A DNA stretch of 64,000 nt from Caecitellus pseudoparvulus (GCA_965644315.1 CBFFRQ010000068.1:434001-498000); one strand, 5' to 3'; positions 10,282-22,400 are shown, counted from the stretch's first letter. The notes: generated by a model not told the origin, from the sequence alone. Numbers and translations are program-made.

Positions 10282-13200
10282 TCAAAAACCAGCGTCGCCC
10301 TCACTTGCGGCAGCCTTCTCAGCATGGACCGCGCTTTTCTCCTTCTGATTTCTGAGCTTGACGAGAATAACTGTCGCAATAGCGAGCAGGGCTCCCACGA
10401 CACCAACCGAAGCCCAAAGCAAGACGTTCGACGTGCGACCAAGAGGAACAGAGCTTGTCTCGTTCCCCGACTGCACGCCCACAGAAACATTAAGCGAAGG
10501 AATTCCGAGGAAAGGGTTCACAATACTGGTGTCAGAGCTTGGAATTTTACTTTCAATGGCAAAGAGCCCCGTGGAGGCTGGCAGCTGAGAGCGTAGTGCA
10601 GCACTAACCTTCCCAGAGGAAACATAACGGAAAAGTACACTCTCAACTTCGGTAACAGCCGTCCCCTCGTCCTTGGCACGAGATCCCAGAAACACCTCCA
10701 CCACCGTCGCCCCCAAGAACACCCCCTCCGTCTCGCCCGCACCCACGCCACCCAACACACGACGCCACCACGCCGCATCCGCACCCCCACCAGCCGACAG
10801 CTCCTCCTCGGACACGTCCACCACCACCACCTCCACACCACCACCCAACACATCCCCCAGCACCCGCAACAACACTTCGCCCATCCCAGCGCTGCCGTAC
10901 AACGACTTGCGCACACCCCACAGCGACAAACCAAACCGCACCACACGACCGAACCCACTCAACACCGGTGACAAACACCGACCACCGCTCGCGTCGCCCG
11001 ACTCCCCATAGCACACCAAGTCGCCCAGGCAGTCCCCAGATGTCGCACACATGTACCCAGCGCCGCACCCGCCACAACCAGATGCCGCAGAGCCGCAGTC
11101 TACGTCGCTCTCACCAGACGCCTCATCCACCTCCCCGTTGGTACACTGACCCAGCACCTCACCACACCCTGCACCAGTCCACCCTGCCTCACATCGACAC
11201 CATGCCACCAAATCCTCGCTCACGTGCCCCGCTGCACTCTCCGACGCCATCGCAGATGCCACACCGCTGTGCTGCTCCTGCACCGCTGTCACATTCACTG
11301 ACACACACACACCCCGGCCGCACTGCACACCCTCACACACCGCCACAATGGCTGGGTTCTCTGATGGCGTGGCAGCCGCCGTCACAGAAGCACTCCCCGT
11401 CGGCAATGCTGTGCCAGACGCTGTCGCCTGGGGAGACCCAGTGGGTGACTGCGTCTGTGCAGGTGACGGCGACACTGCCGCCGATGCGGAGGGACTGGAG
11501 CCCCTAGAGCTCGTGGGGGTGGACGATGGTGTCACGGCAGGTGTGCCCCCCGGTGTCCCGACCGGTGTCCCGCCCGGCGTCACGGCAGGCGTGCTCCCCG
11601 GTGTCCCGACCGGCGTCACGGCAGGTGTGCCCCCCGGTGTCCCGACCGGTGTCCCGCTCGGCGTCCCAGCAGGTGTCCCGCCCGGCGTCACGGCAGGCGT
11701 TCCAGCAGGCGTCCCGGCAGGTGTGCTCCCCGGTGTCCCGACCGGCGTCACGGCAGGTGTCCCGCCCGGTGTCCCGACCGGTGTCCCGACCGGCGTCACG
11801 GCAGGTGTGCCCGCTGGTGTCATGGCAGGTGTGCCCGCTGGTGTCATGGCAGGTGTGCCCGCTGGTGTTGCTGACGGCGCACCCCCCGGGCTGTACACCT
11901 CTCCTGGACTGCACACGTATGCTGGATCAGGACACGTCATCTGCCCGATGTAGCCACTCCCAAAGTTCACAACCTGACCCCCCGCTGTACATGTCGCACT
12001 GTCGTACGTCCCGGGGCCGCGGTAGAATCGCACCTCCAACGTGTACGCACCAGCACTCCCTCCGCACGCCGTCTCATAGCACCCAGGCTCCACTGCCCGC
12101 GGCTGGTACCCTTGCCGCAATGCTGATGACATGACACACCGGCTGTTCACACCATACGATATCCCACGCACAGTGCTTGGTGAGTTGCCTGGATCCACGC
12201 ACACGCGATTGCTGTACGCCTGCCGCCGCGGGCAGTAGTCATACTGCTCTGTGCTGCCTCCCGACATGCTGTTGGTGAAGTACTGATACTGCGTCGGCAG
12301 CGCACTGGTGTACGTTGACAACGTCGATGGTCCCCACGCCTTCAAGTCGAAACGGCAGGCTTCGCTGTTGTCCACCGCCCACCGGGGTGGCGACCCGGCA
12401 GGCACTGGCGCAGACTTCGGGCCAGTCACACACTTGTCGTTGGCAAAGCTGCAACCCTGCTTGAATCCCCAATCATCCATGTAGAACGCGTCGGACGCAG
12501 AGTACACTGGCTTGTACCACCCTGAGTCCTCCAGGATGCCCAGAGTCACAGCGTCGATCTTCGATGCGTAGTCGATGATTGGCGTCATGACAGTGCCAGG
12601 GAAGATGCGCTGCTCCAAGTGTGACCCCGTCAATGAGCACGTGCTCGTCGGCTGGTTCTCCAGCTCAGCACCAGTCATTGTGGGACAGCCAAAGTACCAC
12701 CGCACTGCATCCAGTGTGTGCTGGCCCACCATCTTCTGGATGCAGTTGCCTGGGTTCACCTTCTCGCCCGCCGTGCTGCACACACTCATGCCCCGACCCC
12801 CGAAATACTCCACCGTGTTGCTGGCCGCAGCGTAATGTGTCCGTGTAGACCCTCCACAGCTGAAACTCGTCTGGTACTCGCTGGTTGGCCGAGTCCCTGA
12901 CCGGGGCGTCTTGGGTGCCAACGTCGTGGGGTCTCGGAAGCGCCACCACGAGTCACGGGAAAACCCCAACGCGTGCAAGAACTCGTGCGCCACCGTACCG
13001 ATCAGCGCAGGCACGTCCCCTGCAGACAGCGGAATCTTGCTGGGGCAGATGTTGGTGCGCCCCACCGTGGGCTTGTCCGCTTCATCACGCTGGCACGCCA
13101 ACGCGTACGCCAACGTGCTTCCACCACACGATGCTGTCGATGCCGCAGTGACAAAGATGAGGTAGTCCTTGTTAGGAATGCCAGGACCAGATGGCTGAGG

Positions 13201-14047
13201 CGAGCAGCATGACTGCAGGCCGCAACTGCACACCTCCGTCGGACCGAGGTACGCCGCAGGGATCTCCACATTCTTGTCACCAGGGATGAAACCACACTGC
13301 GCACGCGCAATGCCATGCCCACCGTGCCAGCACAGCCGCACACTCACACACCACAGACATAGCCACTCACCCAGTTGCTGCTCGACACACTGGCACACCG
13401 CCCACTGCCCGTGTAGTAGCTGTTGCAGTCGTAGTCCGCATGGAAGACGTTGCCCTTGCGCCGCACCTGCACACACGCACACCGGGACCGTGCCAGGTGC
13501 CCCACGTACACCACCCCCACGCAATGCTCGCATGCACAGCAGCTCTCACCTGCAGCACCGACTCCAGCTTCGCCACCACTGCGGGAATGATGTTGTTCTT
13601 CAGCATGGCCTCCTTCTGAGCTGCCTGCGCCGGATCAGCAGCCTGCAGGTCCTGCAGCACGTCCACGTACTCCACTGCGATACGGATGTTGTGCCACGGC
13701 AACGCTGCATACTGGGACATGGTCAGTGTGCTCATCTGCCGTCTGTGAGCTTCGTCCGTGCCCTGCAGGTGCTGGTGCAAGTCTCGGCGTGGCACGCGGA
13801 CAGTCTCGCCTTCGTCTCCAACCAGTGTGACGTGGGAGGCGCCACGGGCTGTCTCGGCGGCCTCAATGACATCATCGTGCACGCAAGAGTGTGAAGACCC
13901 TCCCCTTTGGGCGTTCTTTGCCACAGTTGTGTGCATCACGCAGAGCAGCACTAGGGGCAAGCAGCACAAGGCTTTGCTGAGCTTGCTCTGGTGTGTCAGG
14001 TACTGAGTGCGTTTCAGCAACGCTTGTTCAGGTTCTGGCCAAAACAT
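10282..14047 (-). CDS. leishmanolysin-like (M8) surface metalloprotease, copy 2
   Basis: Three exons (14047-13550, 13466-13371, 13296-10282) encode about 1202 residues, with the same intron positions as copy 1. The prodomain, protease domain (HEFLH at about 302-306, third His and Met-turn intact), TPxx stalk, EGF-like and Cys-rich modules match copy 1 closely. The N-terminus differs: a hydrophobic ALCCLPLVLLCV signal segment lies about 30 residues after the chosen ATG. The last part also differs: ectodomain end, membrane span (VLLWASVGVVGALLAIATVILV) and a Lys/Glu-rich tail. The start could instead be a TTG at 14092 or the inner ATG of CVMHTTVA. It is predicted to be an active surface protease whose signal and tail differ from its neighbour's. 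Confidence 0.86.
10691..13890 (-). repeat. duplicated metalloprotease core, copy B
   Basis: Partner of 6357-9520 in the same orientation. Similarity stops abruptly at the ACCACCGTCGCC boundary near 10691 on the left and after CACGCAAGAGT at 13890 on the right. Coding differences in the shared region are few, for example Asn to Ser in the NICP-KIP segment and Ala to Val in ISYG-NSR. Confidence 0.9.
11524..11868 (-). repeat. 12-bp coding minisatellite (TPxx stalk), copy 2
   Basis: About 28 tandem 12-bp units encode TPAG, TPAV, TPVG, TPGG, TPGS and TPAM on the minus strand. Unit order and sequence are more varied than in copy 1, although the flanking DNA is almost identical. This is the usual behaviour of a fast-evolving minisatellite. 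Confidence 0.92.
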
Positions 14048-14578
14048 TTGCCCGAGAGAGAGTGGTCTTCGCCCCACCTCTATAATACCCACAGATGATT
14101 TGATTCAGTGCCTTTCTAGATCCAATCGCTTGACTCAGGAGCCGAAGTTCACTGTGTTGGCCCAAGCTGCGGAACTTGGCCAAGTCACCAGCTGTACAAG
14201 CCCTGAAGGAGGGAGGATCCTGGCCTGTACGAGGTTGGACATGGTGAAAGGGCAAACCTCTTCCAAAGGCATGGAATAGTTGCCTTGGGGGCGTTCTGCT
14301 CGTTGCTTGACATGAATTGAACACTTCGCTTGGCTTTGGTCAAGGTTCCACGTGCAGGCTCATCATTCTCGCGCCCGCACTCAGCAAGAAGCGCCATAAC
14401 CTGAAACCTTCCCGCATGGCCCCCACGTTACCAAACAAGTACTCCCTTGATTTGGGGATAGGGAAGTGCCTCTTCCACGCTTGTCCCACTCAATCCTCAA
14501 ACCTTGCGCCGCGCTGTAATCCGCCGCAAGAGCTCGACTCCCGAGACTGCCAGACTGCCTCCACGGACAGAGCTAGCC
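14048..14578. other. divergent spacer, metalloprotease copy 2 / voltage-sensor gene
   Basis: These 531 bp separate divergent start codons. A TATAATAC string lies at 14081-14088, upstream of copy 2 on the other strand. I see no coding exon or RNA gene. Confidence 0.35.
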
Positions 14579-17500
14579 ATGCCCACGAGTGACGTGCCAC
14601 CCCGTGATCCAGGTTTAGGCAGCCCACGGGCTTCTCCTCTCAGCCCAGACGCGCTGCTTCCGGACTCGCCTCCCTCGCTGCCGCAAGACTCTGAGGGAGA
14701 TGATGCCTTGTCAGCGGCCGTGGACACGGCGATGGCGACGGGGAGCGAGGTTAATGCGTTGGACGACTACTCTGTAGGCGTCGTGTGTTGCTCCCGTCGA
14801 TTCGTCATCCTGCCTTGCGTGCCCCTTGGCACTCGACTGCGCTGGCAAAGCATCTTGGAGCACACCAGCATCACTTTGCTGATGCTTGTGCTGACGATCT
14901 ACAGCTTGTTCATCATTGACGTGATGCAGCTCACCATGGACGCCAGTGCAGAAAAGCCTGTGTACGTGTCCTTGCTCGTGGTTGTCGCGGCTTTCGCAGT
15001 TGAGCTGGTAAGTTCTGCACGCAGCTTCGGCAATTTCCGCGGACGTCGGAGACACCCAGTCTGCTGCCGCTCGCAGATGATCGCCAGCGTCTGTCGTCCG
15101 AAGTTTTTCCTCTCATTCTTTTGGTGGTGAGTCCGTGATCGCGCCGTCTTGCAACTGTGTTGCTTGCGTGCCTCACAATCACGGTGCACCTGCTCTTTCC
15201 TCCCTTCCAGGCTGGACACTCTGGCCACGGTCTCCATCGCGCTGTCCATTCCATACAGCCAGCTCGTCCAGCGAGACTGCACAGCAATGGACAACACGTC
15301 CTTCTTGTTCGCACAAGCAGGCAGGACCGTAAGGCTTGTCAGGCAGGGTGGCCGCGCTCTTCGCATCCTGCGGGTGCTCCGCATCGTGCAGGTCTTCCGG
15401 TTCTTCAGGTGGATCGCGGTGAGTAGCAGTGTGCCGGAACGCCCAAAATTGCCCCAAACCCACGCCTTCCTTCGCGCAGTCCCTCGTCACGGGCCGGGCC
15501 CAGGAGAAGTCCATTGGCAGCAGCAAGGTCATGGAGGCCAGCCGCTTGGGCGAGCATTTGGCATACACGTCTGCGAAGAAGGTGGTCATGGTCATCATCA
15601 TCCTGTCCGTAGTGCTGCCGTTTTATGTTGATGAAGATGTCAATGAAGTTGCGCAGCAGCTGGGGCTGCTGCAGTTGGCCCTGCGTGCGGAGCACCACGG
15701 TGTGAACGAGACCGGCATCGCAGCGGCTGTGGAGGCCATGGACTCGCCTGCTTCCTTCACATTGCTGCGACTAGAGGTCGATGGGGTGCAGTTCAAGAAT
15801 GACCCTGCTGGGATCGCCCGTTTGCGTTGTGATGAGCTGTCAGAAGTGCTGGTCACTGGCCCAAGTGGCTTGCAAGCTTCGGCAACGTTTGGCAACTCGC
15901 CTGTGCTGAACTCGCGCTCCTCTTTCAACCTCGTGTACATTTGCCTGGTCTTGGTGGTGCTTCTGGTTTCCACGCTTTTGTTCAATCGGGACACGCGGAG
16001 GTACGTCGTGAAGCCCATGATGCGCATCATTCGGGTGCTGAACGAACTGCGCAAGCGCGTGGCGGAGACGGTGCTCAGCTTTGATGAACGCGGGTGGGAC
16101 CCAGTCTTCGTCGAGCGCACTGTGTATGACATGGCTTTGTGGATCGAGACTCAGCAGGCCAAGAATCTCTTGCCAACTTCAGAGGAAAGGCGACTGGAGG
16201 CGCTCAGGCGCGCACACCGCAAGGCTGAGGCCGCGAGGCTTCAAGCTGGCATGCCGGCGCTGCCACAACCGCGGACTGCCACGGCGACAGCTAAACCACC
16301 CGGGCAGGCACCTGTTGCTAGGCGGGGTGCAGGCGGCTCGCTTGTTCTGTTTGGCACTGGTCCTCGACTGGCTGACGATCGCGATGGCATTCGGCGCCAA
16401 GTGAGCGCCCTTCCAAGCACAGGACGGCCGGGTGCTAGGGGTAGCGGAAGTGGCTCCTTTTTTGGTGCTGCCCAGCAAAACTTACAACGCCTGTGGCGAG
16501 AGGCAAAGGGCATGGAATCTGATGACGAGGATGTGGTGGAGATGGAAGTGTCACCACCGGGAAGTCCGACTCCGCCACCTGCACTTGGCGCCCAACACCA
16601 CCAGACAGCCCTGCAGTCTGGCAGGATATCTGCTCGTAGACAGCGCAGCGCTTCAGCTGGTGCTTGGGAGGAAAGCATGCCGCATGGGCGGCGGCATGTT
16701 GTGGAGGAGATCCCAGTCCCTCGTCTGCCACAAGGGGCAGCAGCACGCGGAGGCAGCCTTATCCTCGCTCCGCAGGGAGCTGGTGGCTCTGCAGGCGCTG
16801 CATCGCTTCGGCACCGTGGTCATGAGCAAGGAAGCTCGGGCGGCTCTATCCTGGTGTTCTCAGACGGGTCGTATGTGCTGGCGGGTTCAAAGGAGGGGGG
16901 CGCCAAGACCGAGCCGGGCACAGCACATGGCGCAGCACCCAAAGCGGCGCCTTCTGCATTGAAATCGCCATCTGAGGCATCATCCAGGGACGGAACCCTC
17001 TTGGAAGTTGCACTTGCTGGAGGACGCATGGGCAGCCCACACCCAGACTCCAACGCCGCCGTCGTTGCCCATGGGCGGTTTGGCAGGTCAAGGCGGGCGA
17101 GCATCGACCACCACCTGCTGTCTGCATTTTACGCGCAGCGTCTGGCAGGCATGCCTCAGTCGATCACTCCTGCTCCACCTGTGCAGCGCACGGCAACAGG
17201 TGGCGGCAGCGCTGTGATTCTGCGCCACACCTCGTCATCCGAAGACTTGCCGGGGGTGGCTGCTGCAGCGGACAGTAAGGCCATTCCCGCGGCATCACCA
17301 CCCACAGCTGTTCCCCCCAGACACCCTGCAACCACAACGACGCCAACAAAGCACCAGGAAGCTGCATCACGCGCGGGAGCCTCCGATGCAAGTGACACCG
17401 CGAAGTATTTCCTCTCCCCCGCCAGCGACGCTCCGCAGACCAGTGAAGGGGGTGGCCTTCCGCACCGGGACAGCATGCACAGCATGGCAAGTTATTTGGA

Positions 17501-17861
17501 AGATGCAGGTGTGGTGCAGGGGGAGTACTCGCCAGCTGCTGTGTACGTGGACGTGGGCGCGGAGTATGACCAAGCCTCGACTGGCAGTGGCAGCCACGAA
17601 AGCGTCGTGAACGTCACCCTGCCTGAAGATGCCAGCGCTCAGGTGCCCGTGACCCCACCGCCTGCACCAGCTGCCGCAGCGACTGCGGACACAGCTCCAG
17701 CCTGGAGCAGCCCTTGGAGCCTTTCTGCAGCGGAGCAGGCTGAAGTTGATGCCGTCCGAATGGGTCAGCAGCGGGCGGCTTTGCGCCAAGTCTTGCGCAC
17801 TGCTGCTCTGAGAGGGGAAGACCTCCCGCAGGCCTTAGCTGCAAAAGTCAGTGAGAAGTGA
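14579..17861 (+). CDS. voltage-sensor-domain membrane protein with extracellular sensor-like loop
   Basis: Four exons (14579-15007, 15077-15126, 15211-15418, 15480-17861) encode 1022 residues. After a Ser/Pro-rich N-terminus come S1 (ITLLMLVLTIYSLFIIDV), S2 (YVSLLVVVAAFAVEL), S3 (SFFWWLDTLATVSIAL) and an S4-like helix at about 198-227 with Arg at nearly every third position. A second module follows: a membrane span (VVMVIIILSVVLPFYV), about 130 extracellular residues, another span (LVYICLVLVVLLVSTLLF) and a HAMP-like VVKPMMRIIRVLNELRKRV stretch. Protist adenylate and guanylate cyclases carry this layout before the catalytic domain, but here only about 560 disordered residues follow. There is no pore loop or cyclase domain. 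A role in voltage sensing is inferred. Confidence 0.7.
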
Positions 17862-17889
17862 CGTGTGAATTGGTGCTTGCATGTCGGGT

Positions 17890-18900
17890 TCATCGCTGGG
17901 TGTCCTTTTCCGCGGCCTGTTGTGCGCGGAGCTCCTCCAGCATGTGCTCGTAGAAGGCGACACGCGCCGGCCCTGACAGCGGGGCAGCAGACAGCGGGTC
18001 CAGGGGGGGCTCAGCTGCGTGAGATGCATGGCCAGTTGATGCGAAGCGTGCTGCAGCCTCTGCCAGAGTGGCCTGCTGCAAGTCTCCGCTCAGGGATCCA
18101 TCCACAAGCTCCACTGACGGCGGACCTCCCGGGAGCATTAGGCGTTGAGGCTCGCTCACCAAGATGCGCTCCGCGTCTTGCCGAATGCGAAACACCTTGG
18201 AGCCTGCAAGGGGGGGGGGGGGGGGGGCGTGTTGAAAGCGTCCTGCTTCTGACAGGTATCTGTGGAAAGGAGGCGTCTGAGCTTACCATATGCGAAGTCG
18301 TATTGGTAGGCCAGAAGAGTGCCTGTGGCATCTCGGGAGGGACAGTTTGAGCAAGGCATACATTGTTTGTTTCGAACGTCGGCTTACTTATTGGGATGAG
18401 CGGCACAGCCATCATTGGGTTTCCCTTTTTCACAGCCCTGATGTGGCAGGAGGCGGGCGCAAGACAGGTTCCGAAGCCGCGTGGATGCCCGTCAACGTGC
18501 GTGGCATTTTGCACACTCACCCCAGCAGAAGAATGGCACCAACTGATCCAAGGGCGAAGGATGTGAAGCGCAGGGTGTCCCGAGCACCCGCCATTTGCAT
18601 CTGGCACGGCCGGCGTGGTGCGGAAAGCAGTGCGGAATGTGCGGCACATGGTGCTGGCATCAAGCAGGGGCCTGCCTACCGCCGGGCAGGACTCACTGCC
18701 ATCTGGCGTTCACCCATGGTGATTTGCATCTCAATCTATTTGGCAGGGGGCACGTTTGGGTGATGCAGTGCCTCTTGATAGCTTGGTCGTGCTCACACAG
18801 TGCTCACCTGTCTGGAGAGCATCTGGCGTTGGCCGGCTGCCATGGCCGCCTGAGACTTCTTCATGTTCTCTTCCATGGCGCCACTGATTACGTTCCCCAT
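17890..18900 (-). CDS. PLGRKT: PLGRKT-like (plasminogen receptor KT / C9orf46) small membrane protein
   Basis: Six short exons were assembled: 18900-18808, 18735-18697, 18600-18521, 18437-18388, 18322-18287 and 18203-17890, giving 203 residues. The parts align in order with human PLGRKT. MGNVISGAMEENMKKSQ matches its N-terminus, IEMQITMGERQMA matches the MREMQ-type helix, then KKGNPMMAVPLIPIS, YQYDFAYG, and DAERILVSEPQRLMLPGG. The human protein is 147 residues. Here about 60 extra residues rich in Ala and Pro follow. Human PLGRKT ends in Lys and binds plasminogen; this protein ends in Arg, and the ancestral role is unknown. Two short membrane segments lie before and around VPLIPIS. The last intron ends with an unusual C18 tract. 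The 3' end is 28 bp from the convergent neighbour. Confidence 0.78.
18210..18227. repeat. G18/C18 homopolymer at a splice acceptor
   Basis: Eighteen consecutive G on the plus strand read as C18 on the coding minus strand, directly before the CTTGCAG acceptor of the last PLGRKT-like exon. It probably serves as the polypyrimidine tract and is likely length-variable. Confidence 0.85.
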
Positions 18901-19430
18901 GTTTGAAGCGGTGCAGCTACTCTCGTTCGGCTTGCTGCGACCTCTGCTGAAAGTGCCAACTCGCCTCGCAAGCCGACAGGGTGTATGTCTCGGAGTGAAT
19001 CGGAGTCAAGGAAGTTTAGCGGCGGCCGAATGGCACTGCGACGGGGTGGAGATGCTAATGGGGGGGAGTCTGGGGAAATGTTATAGTGGCTGCTCCGCGC
19101 GACAGAAATGCAAGCCCCCCAAGCAACCTTCACAGCCGGCCAGGTATGTTTGAGTGTGGGCACTGCAGCTTTCAAGCTCACCCGCGCCGCTGCCGCACCA
19201 GAACGGGTTGGGCCAAAATCAGACTTCGGCGAGCATATTCCTGCCGCACTCACTGGAGTTCAGGTGATCTGGTATTCCCACTGCAGCTGGAATTCGGAAA
19301 CAGTAGCCTGGCCTTCAGCGGGTGAAGTTCAGCACCACGCCAGGTGGCCAGGCCTGAACTGCGAGGGAGACGTCTCCATCCCCTCCACAGCACCCGCCGG
19401 CGCAACTCCAAGGTCCCTGAGGCTTGAAAC
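18901..19430. other. spacer with possible 5' exons of the disordered-protein gene
   Basis: This 530-bp region lies between the PLGRKT-like start and the ATG at 19431. A frame opening at ATG 19108 (MQAPQATFTAGQ...) stays open to a GTGATC donor at 19264. A possible acceptor at about 19318 gives RVKFSTTPG, and a donor at 19342 could join position 19444 in the frame of the large downstream ORF. Each junction has GT and AG, but none is confirmed, and the introns would be only about 55 and 102 bp. Confidence 0.3.
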
Positions 19431-22400
19431 ATGGAGTGCTCAGGGGCAGGGGGTGCTCAGGCTGAGTCCCCGGCAGCTTCCTTTGCAAGGCGCGCAGCTG
19501 CATCCCAACTGGCTGCCGCGGCGACCGAGCCGCCAGTCGAGCCACCAGCGGGCCCAGTGCCACGCTCTGTGGGCAGGCAGTTCCAGCGCACCGATACGGT
19601 ATCTAGTTTACTGGGAAGCATTCGAAGGGGCAGCTTTCAAGCGGGCCGGGCGGCTAAGGATGCCTCGCTGGCTCAAGCAGAAGCGTCGGTGGAAGTGCCC
19701 GACGCCGGTTCCCAGCCGGCAGCCGTGGAGGCGGGCAGCGAACGAGCCCCGTCTGCCCTGAATGACACATTTGGAACTGTCGGCTCCTTTTCATCCGTCC
19801 CCTCTGACTGGAACCCGCGGCCAGCCGCAGCTTCGTCACAGTTGCACCAGCCTCACTCAAAGCAGCAGACCACACCCGCTCTCGTGCCACCCACGACTCC
19901 GGTTAACGTGACGCCAACTGTAGGCGCGGTGGCATTACCCAGGCAGCATCTTGAGTCCTCCAGTGGTATTCAACGCCGGGCTCCGCCAGCTGTGCCTCGG
20001 GAGCCAGAGGAAGCAGTGCATGTGGCGGCCGCAGGCGACCAGGCCATACACACTCGCAGGTCCCCTGTGGGCCATGTCCGACCTAAACGCACCAGCAAGA
20101 GGCCGAGCAAGGATGATGCCCCTCAGCAGACAAAGAGTGGCTCGTCTAAGCCTGTATCCTCCACCTGGGGGGCTTTCCGAGCCAGACACAGCCGCAAGGC
20201 CGGCACAGGCAGCAAGCCAGCTGGCTCCCAAGCACCACGAGGCGCACTGCGCAAGCGCGAGTCGTCGTCACGGCAGAGTGATATCCGCGCACGTCTGGCA
20301 GCCCGACGGGCTCGAGGCAAGGGGGCTGTCAGCAGTGCCGGGCGCAGTAGCAGTGTGGGCCGCGCGAGGCCTGCAGTCGCAGCGTCCGCAGCCGCTGGGC
20401 GAAGCTCGTCAGCCCCTCGCCAGCCGGCGCCTCAGGCTGGTGGGGCATCGCCTCAAGGGCACCTCCGCCGCAAGAAGCAGGCGCCCGGTCCTCGCGCAGC
20501 TGGCAAGCAGGCTCCCTCATCCACGTGTCCCAGATCTGCACTGCCCCAGCCTCGCCCAAGTCGAGCCGCTGCCCAGGCCAGTGCCCGAGCCAAGCGGGGC
20601 TCGCGCCCCATGGAACACCAGGGCCCTGCCACTCGGAAAGCCCAGCAGGCTGCTCAGGATGAACAGGCTGCTGCGGCTGCTCAGGCACTTGCAGAAGCGG
20701 AGGCCAGACAGCGCCAGCTGGATGCGGCATCAGATGCGGGCAGCGAGGCGGAGTCGGACACCGGGGAGAGGCAGGGTGCGCAAAGCGGGCCAGGTGCAGA
20801 GGTGGACGAGGAAGCTGCCTTGTTTGCAGAGATGGAGGCTGCCTCCGCTGCCTTCTCCGCCTCAGCCACTCACGCCTCGCGCCGTGCAGCAGTGGCGCCG
20901 CCCGCGCCCCAAGACCCCATGCAGGCCATGCCCCTGGCCCGTGGTAGGCGAGGGGAGTCGCAACCTGACGGGTGGGTACGGCCCACCACCAGCTCGGCAG
21001 CTGCGCGGGCGGCAGTGGCGTCTGCGATGCAACTGGCAGGAGAGGGTGAGACGCTGGCTCCAGCGCACCAAGCGGCTGCCGTCACAGCCAGCATGCTTGC
21101 TGGCCTTGGCTTGAGCCCCGTAAAACAGCAGCCGCGAGGCCGGGCATCGCCGCCGCCACCCCCGCTCACCGACCCGGACAGCCCCGACAGCAGCTCCGAA
21201 GGGGGGGTGCCCGTCCTGGCTTCCACGCGCGGCGCGGCGGGCATGGGCCCATCCCGTGTCACAACGGCCTTGCAGGCTCTGAGCGTGCCCCATCCTGAAC
21301 AGCCTTCCTTTATCCCCGGCCCGAGGGGTCGAGGTGCACCAGAGAAGCAGGAGGAGGGGGGCTCCTCTCCTTCCTCGCCTGGGGAACGGGCTGAGCGTGC
21401 CCGGGGGGCTCTGCTGGACCACGTGGCCCCCCTGCCCCCCGCTCCTACCCCGGGGTCCGACGGCGCCCCCACTGCCTCCATGTACGCACAGCTGTCCTCC
21501 TCACTGGCGGCGCCCAGCGCAGCTCCACGAAAGGCTCAAAGCCAGCCCCCCTCCACCTCCCCCGGTGACAGGTCCTCCTCAGCCGGCTTCTCTTGGCTGG
21601 ATGACCTGCGTGCCCAAGCAGCAGCCGATAGCGCTGGGGCTGGGGAGCAAGGAGGGGGCACCTCCTCCCTGGCCCGCCTGGCAGGGGCGCTGCGGCAGGG
21701 GGGCGGGCCGGTGCACGGGGACTCGGGCAATATCGACTTGAACTCGCTCATTGACCTGACCCTGAGCTTGACTGGGGAGGAGGAGGCCCCCGCCACCCAG
21801 GCTCCGCCTTCACCACCTTCAGCGCCGGCGCCCACCACTGCCCCCACCAACGCGGCATACACCCCCCGCTCCTGGGACATGCAGGCTACGCGCGGCCTTG
21901 GGCCAACGACGTACAGCGCCACCACCCAGGCAGACCTTACAGGTTATGGCGTGGTGGCTGGGGGTGGGGACTCCGGCGCCTCCCAGGAGGGGGTGCAGCA
22001 TGCAGTGCAGGATCGCGCGGCCTTGTACGACAAGTACGGCCTGACGGGGCTGGGCGCCATGCAGGGCGATGCACCCTCGCACACCACCCCCGCCCCTGAC
22101 GACGACTCTTGGAACCCCACCTCCAACTTGAAGGCATCGCCACCTCCGCCGTCTGCGGATTCGGCAGTCGGCGGTGGGCCTAGCATACACCCGTCTCTAG
22201 GCTTCGCGGGCAGGGCTGGCCCTGTGCACTCGGAGCAGTCCAGCCTTCATCGCCCGTCGCACCGCAGCAAGCCTGGGCGCAAGGGTGCCGGCGTGGGGGA
22301 GGGTATCGCCAGGTCGACCCCCGGCCTGCCCACACCCGCACTGAACCAGAGCCAACCTGGGCCGGCCAGCCACCGTGGGGGGGCTCCTGTGGCCCCCTTG

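Noticed and set aside
9660-10355. Small ORFs between the metalloproteases, such as a 69-residue plus-strand frame at 9660
   Set aside because: No domain, no splice support and atypical composition; treated as spacer.
11348-11953. Similar plus-strand repeat ORF over the second metalloprotease
   Set aside because: Same shadow effect in the duplicated copy.
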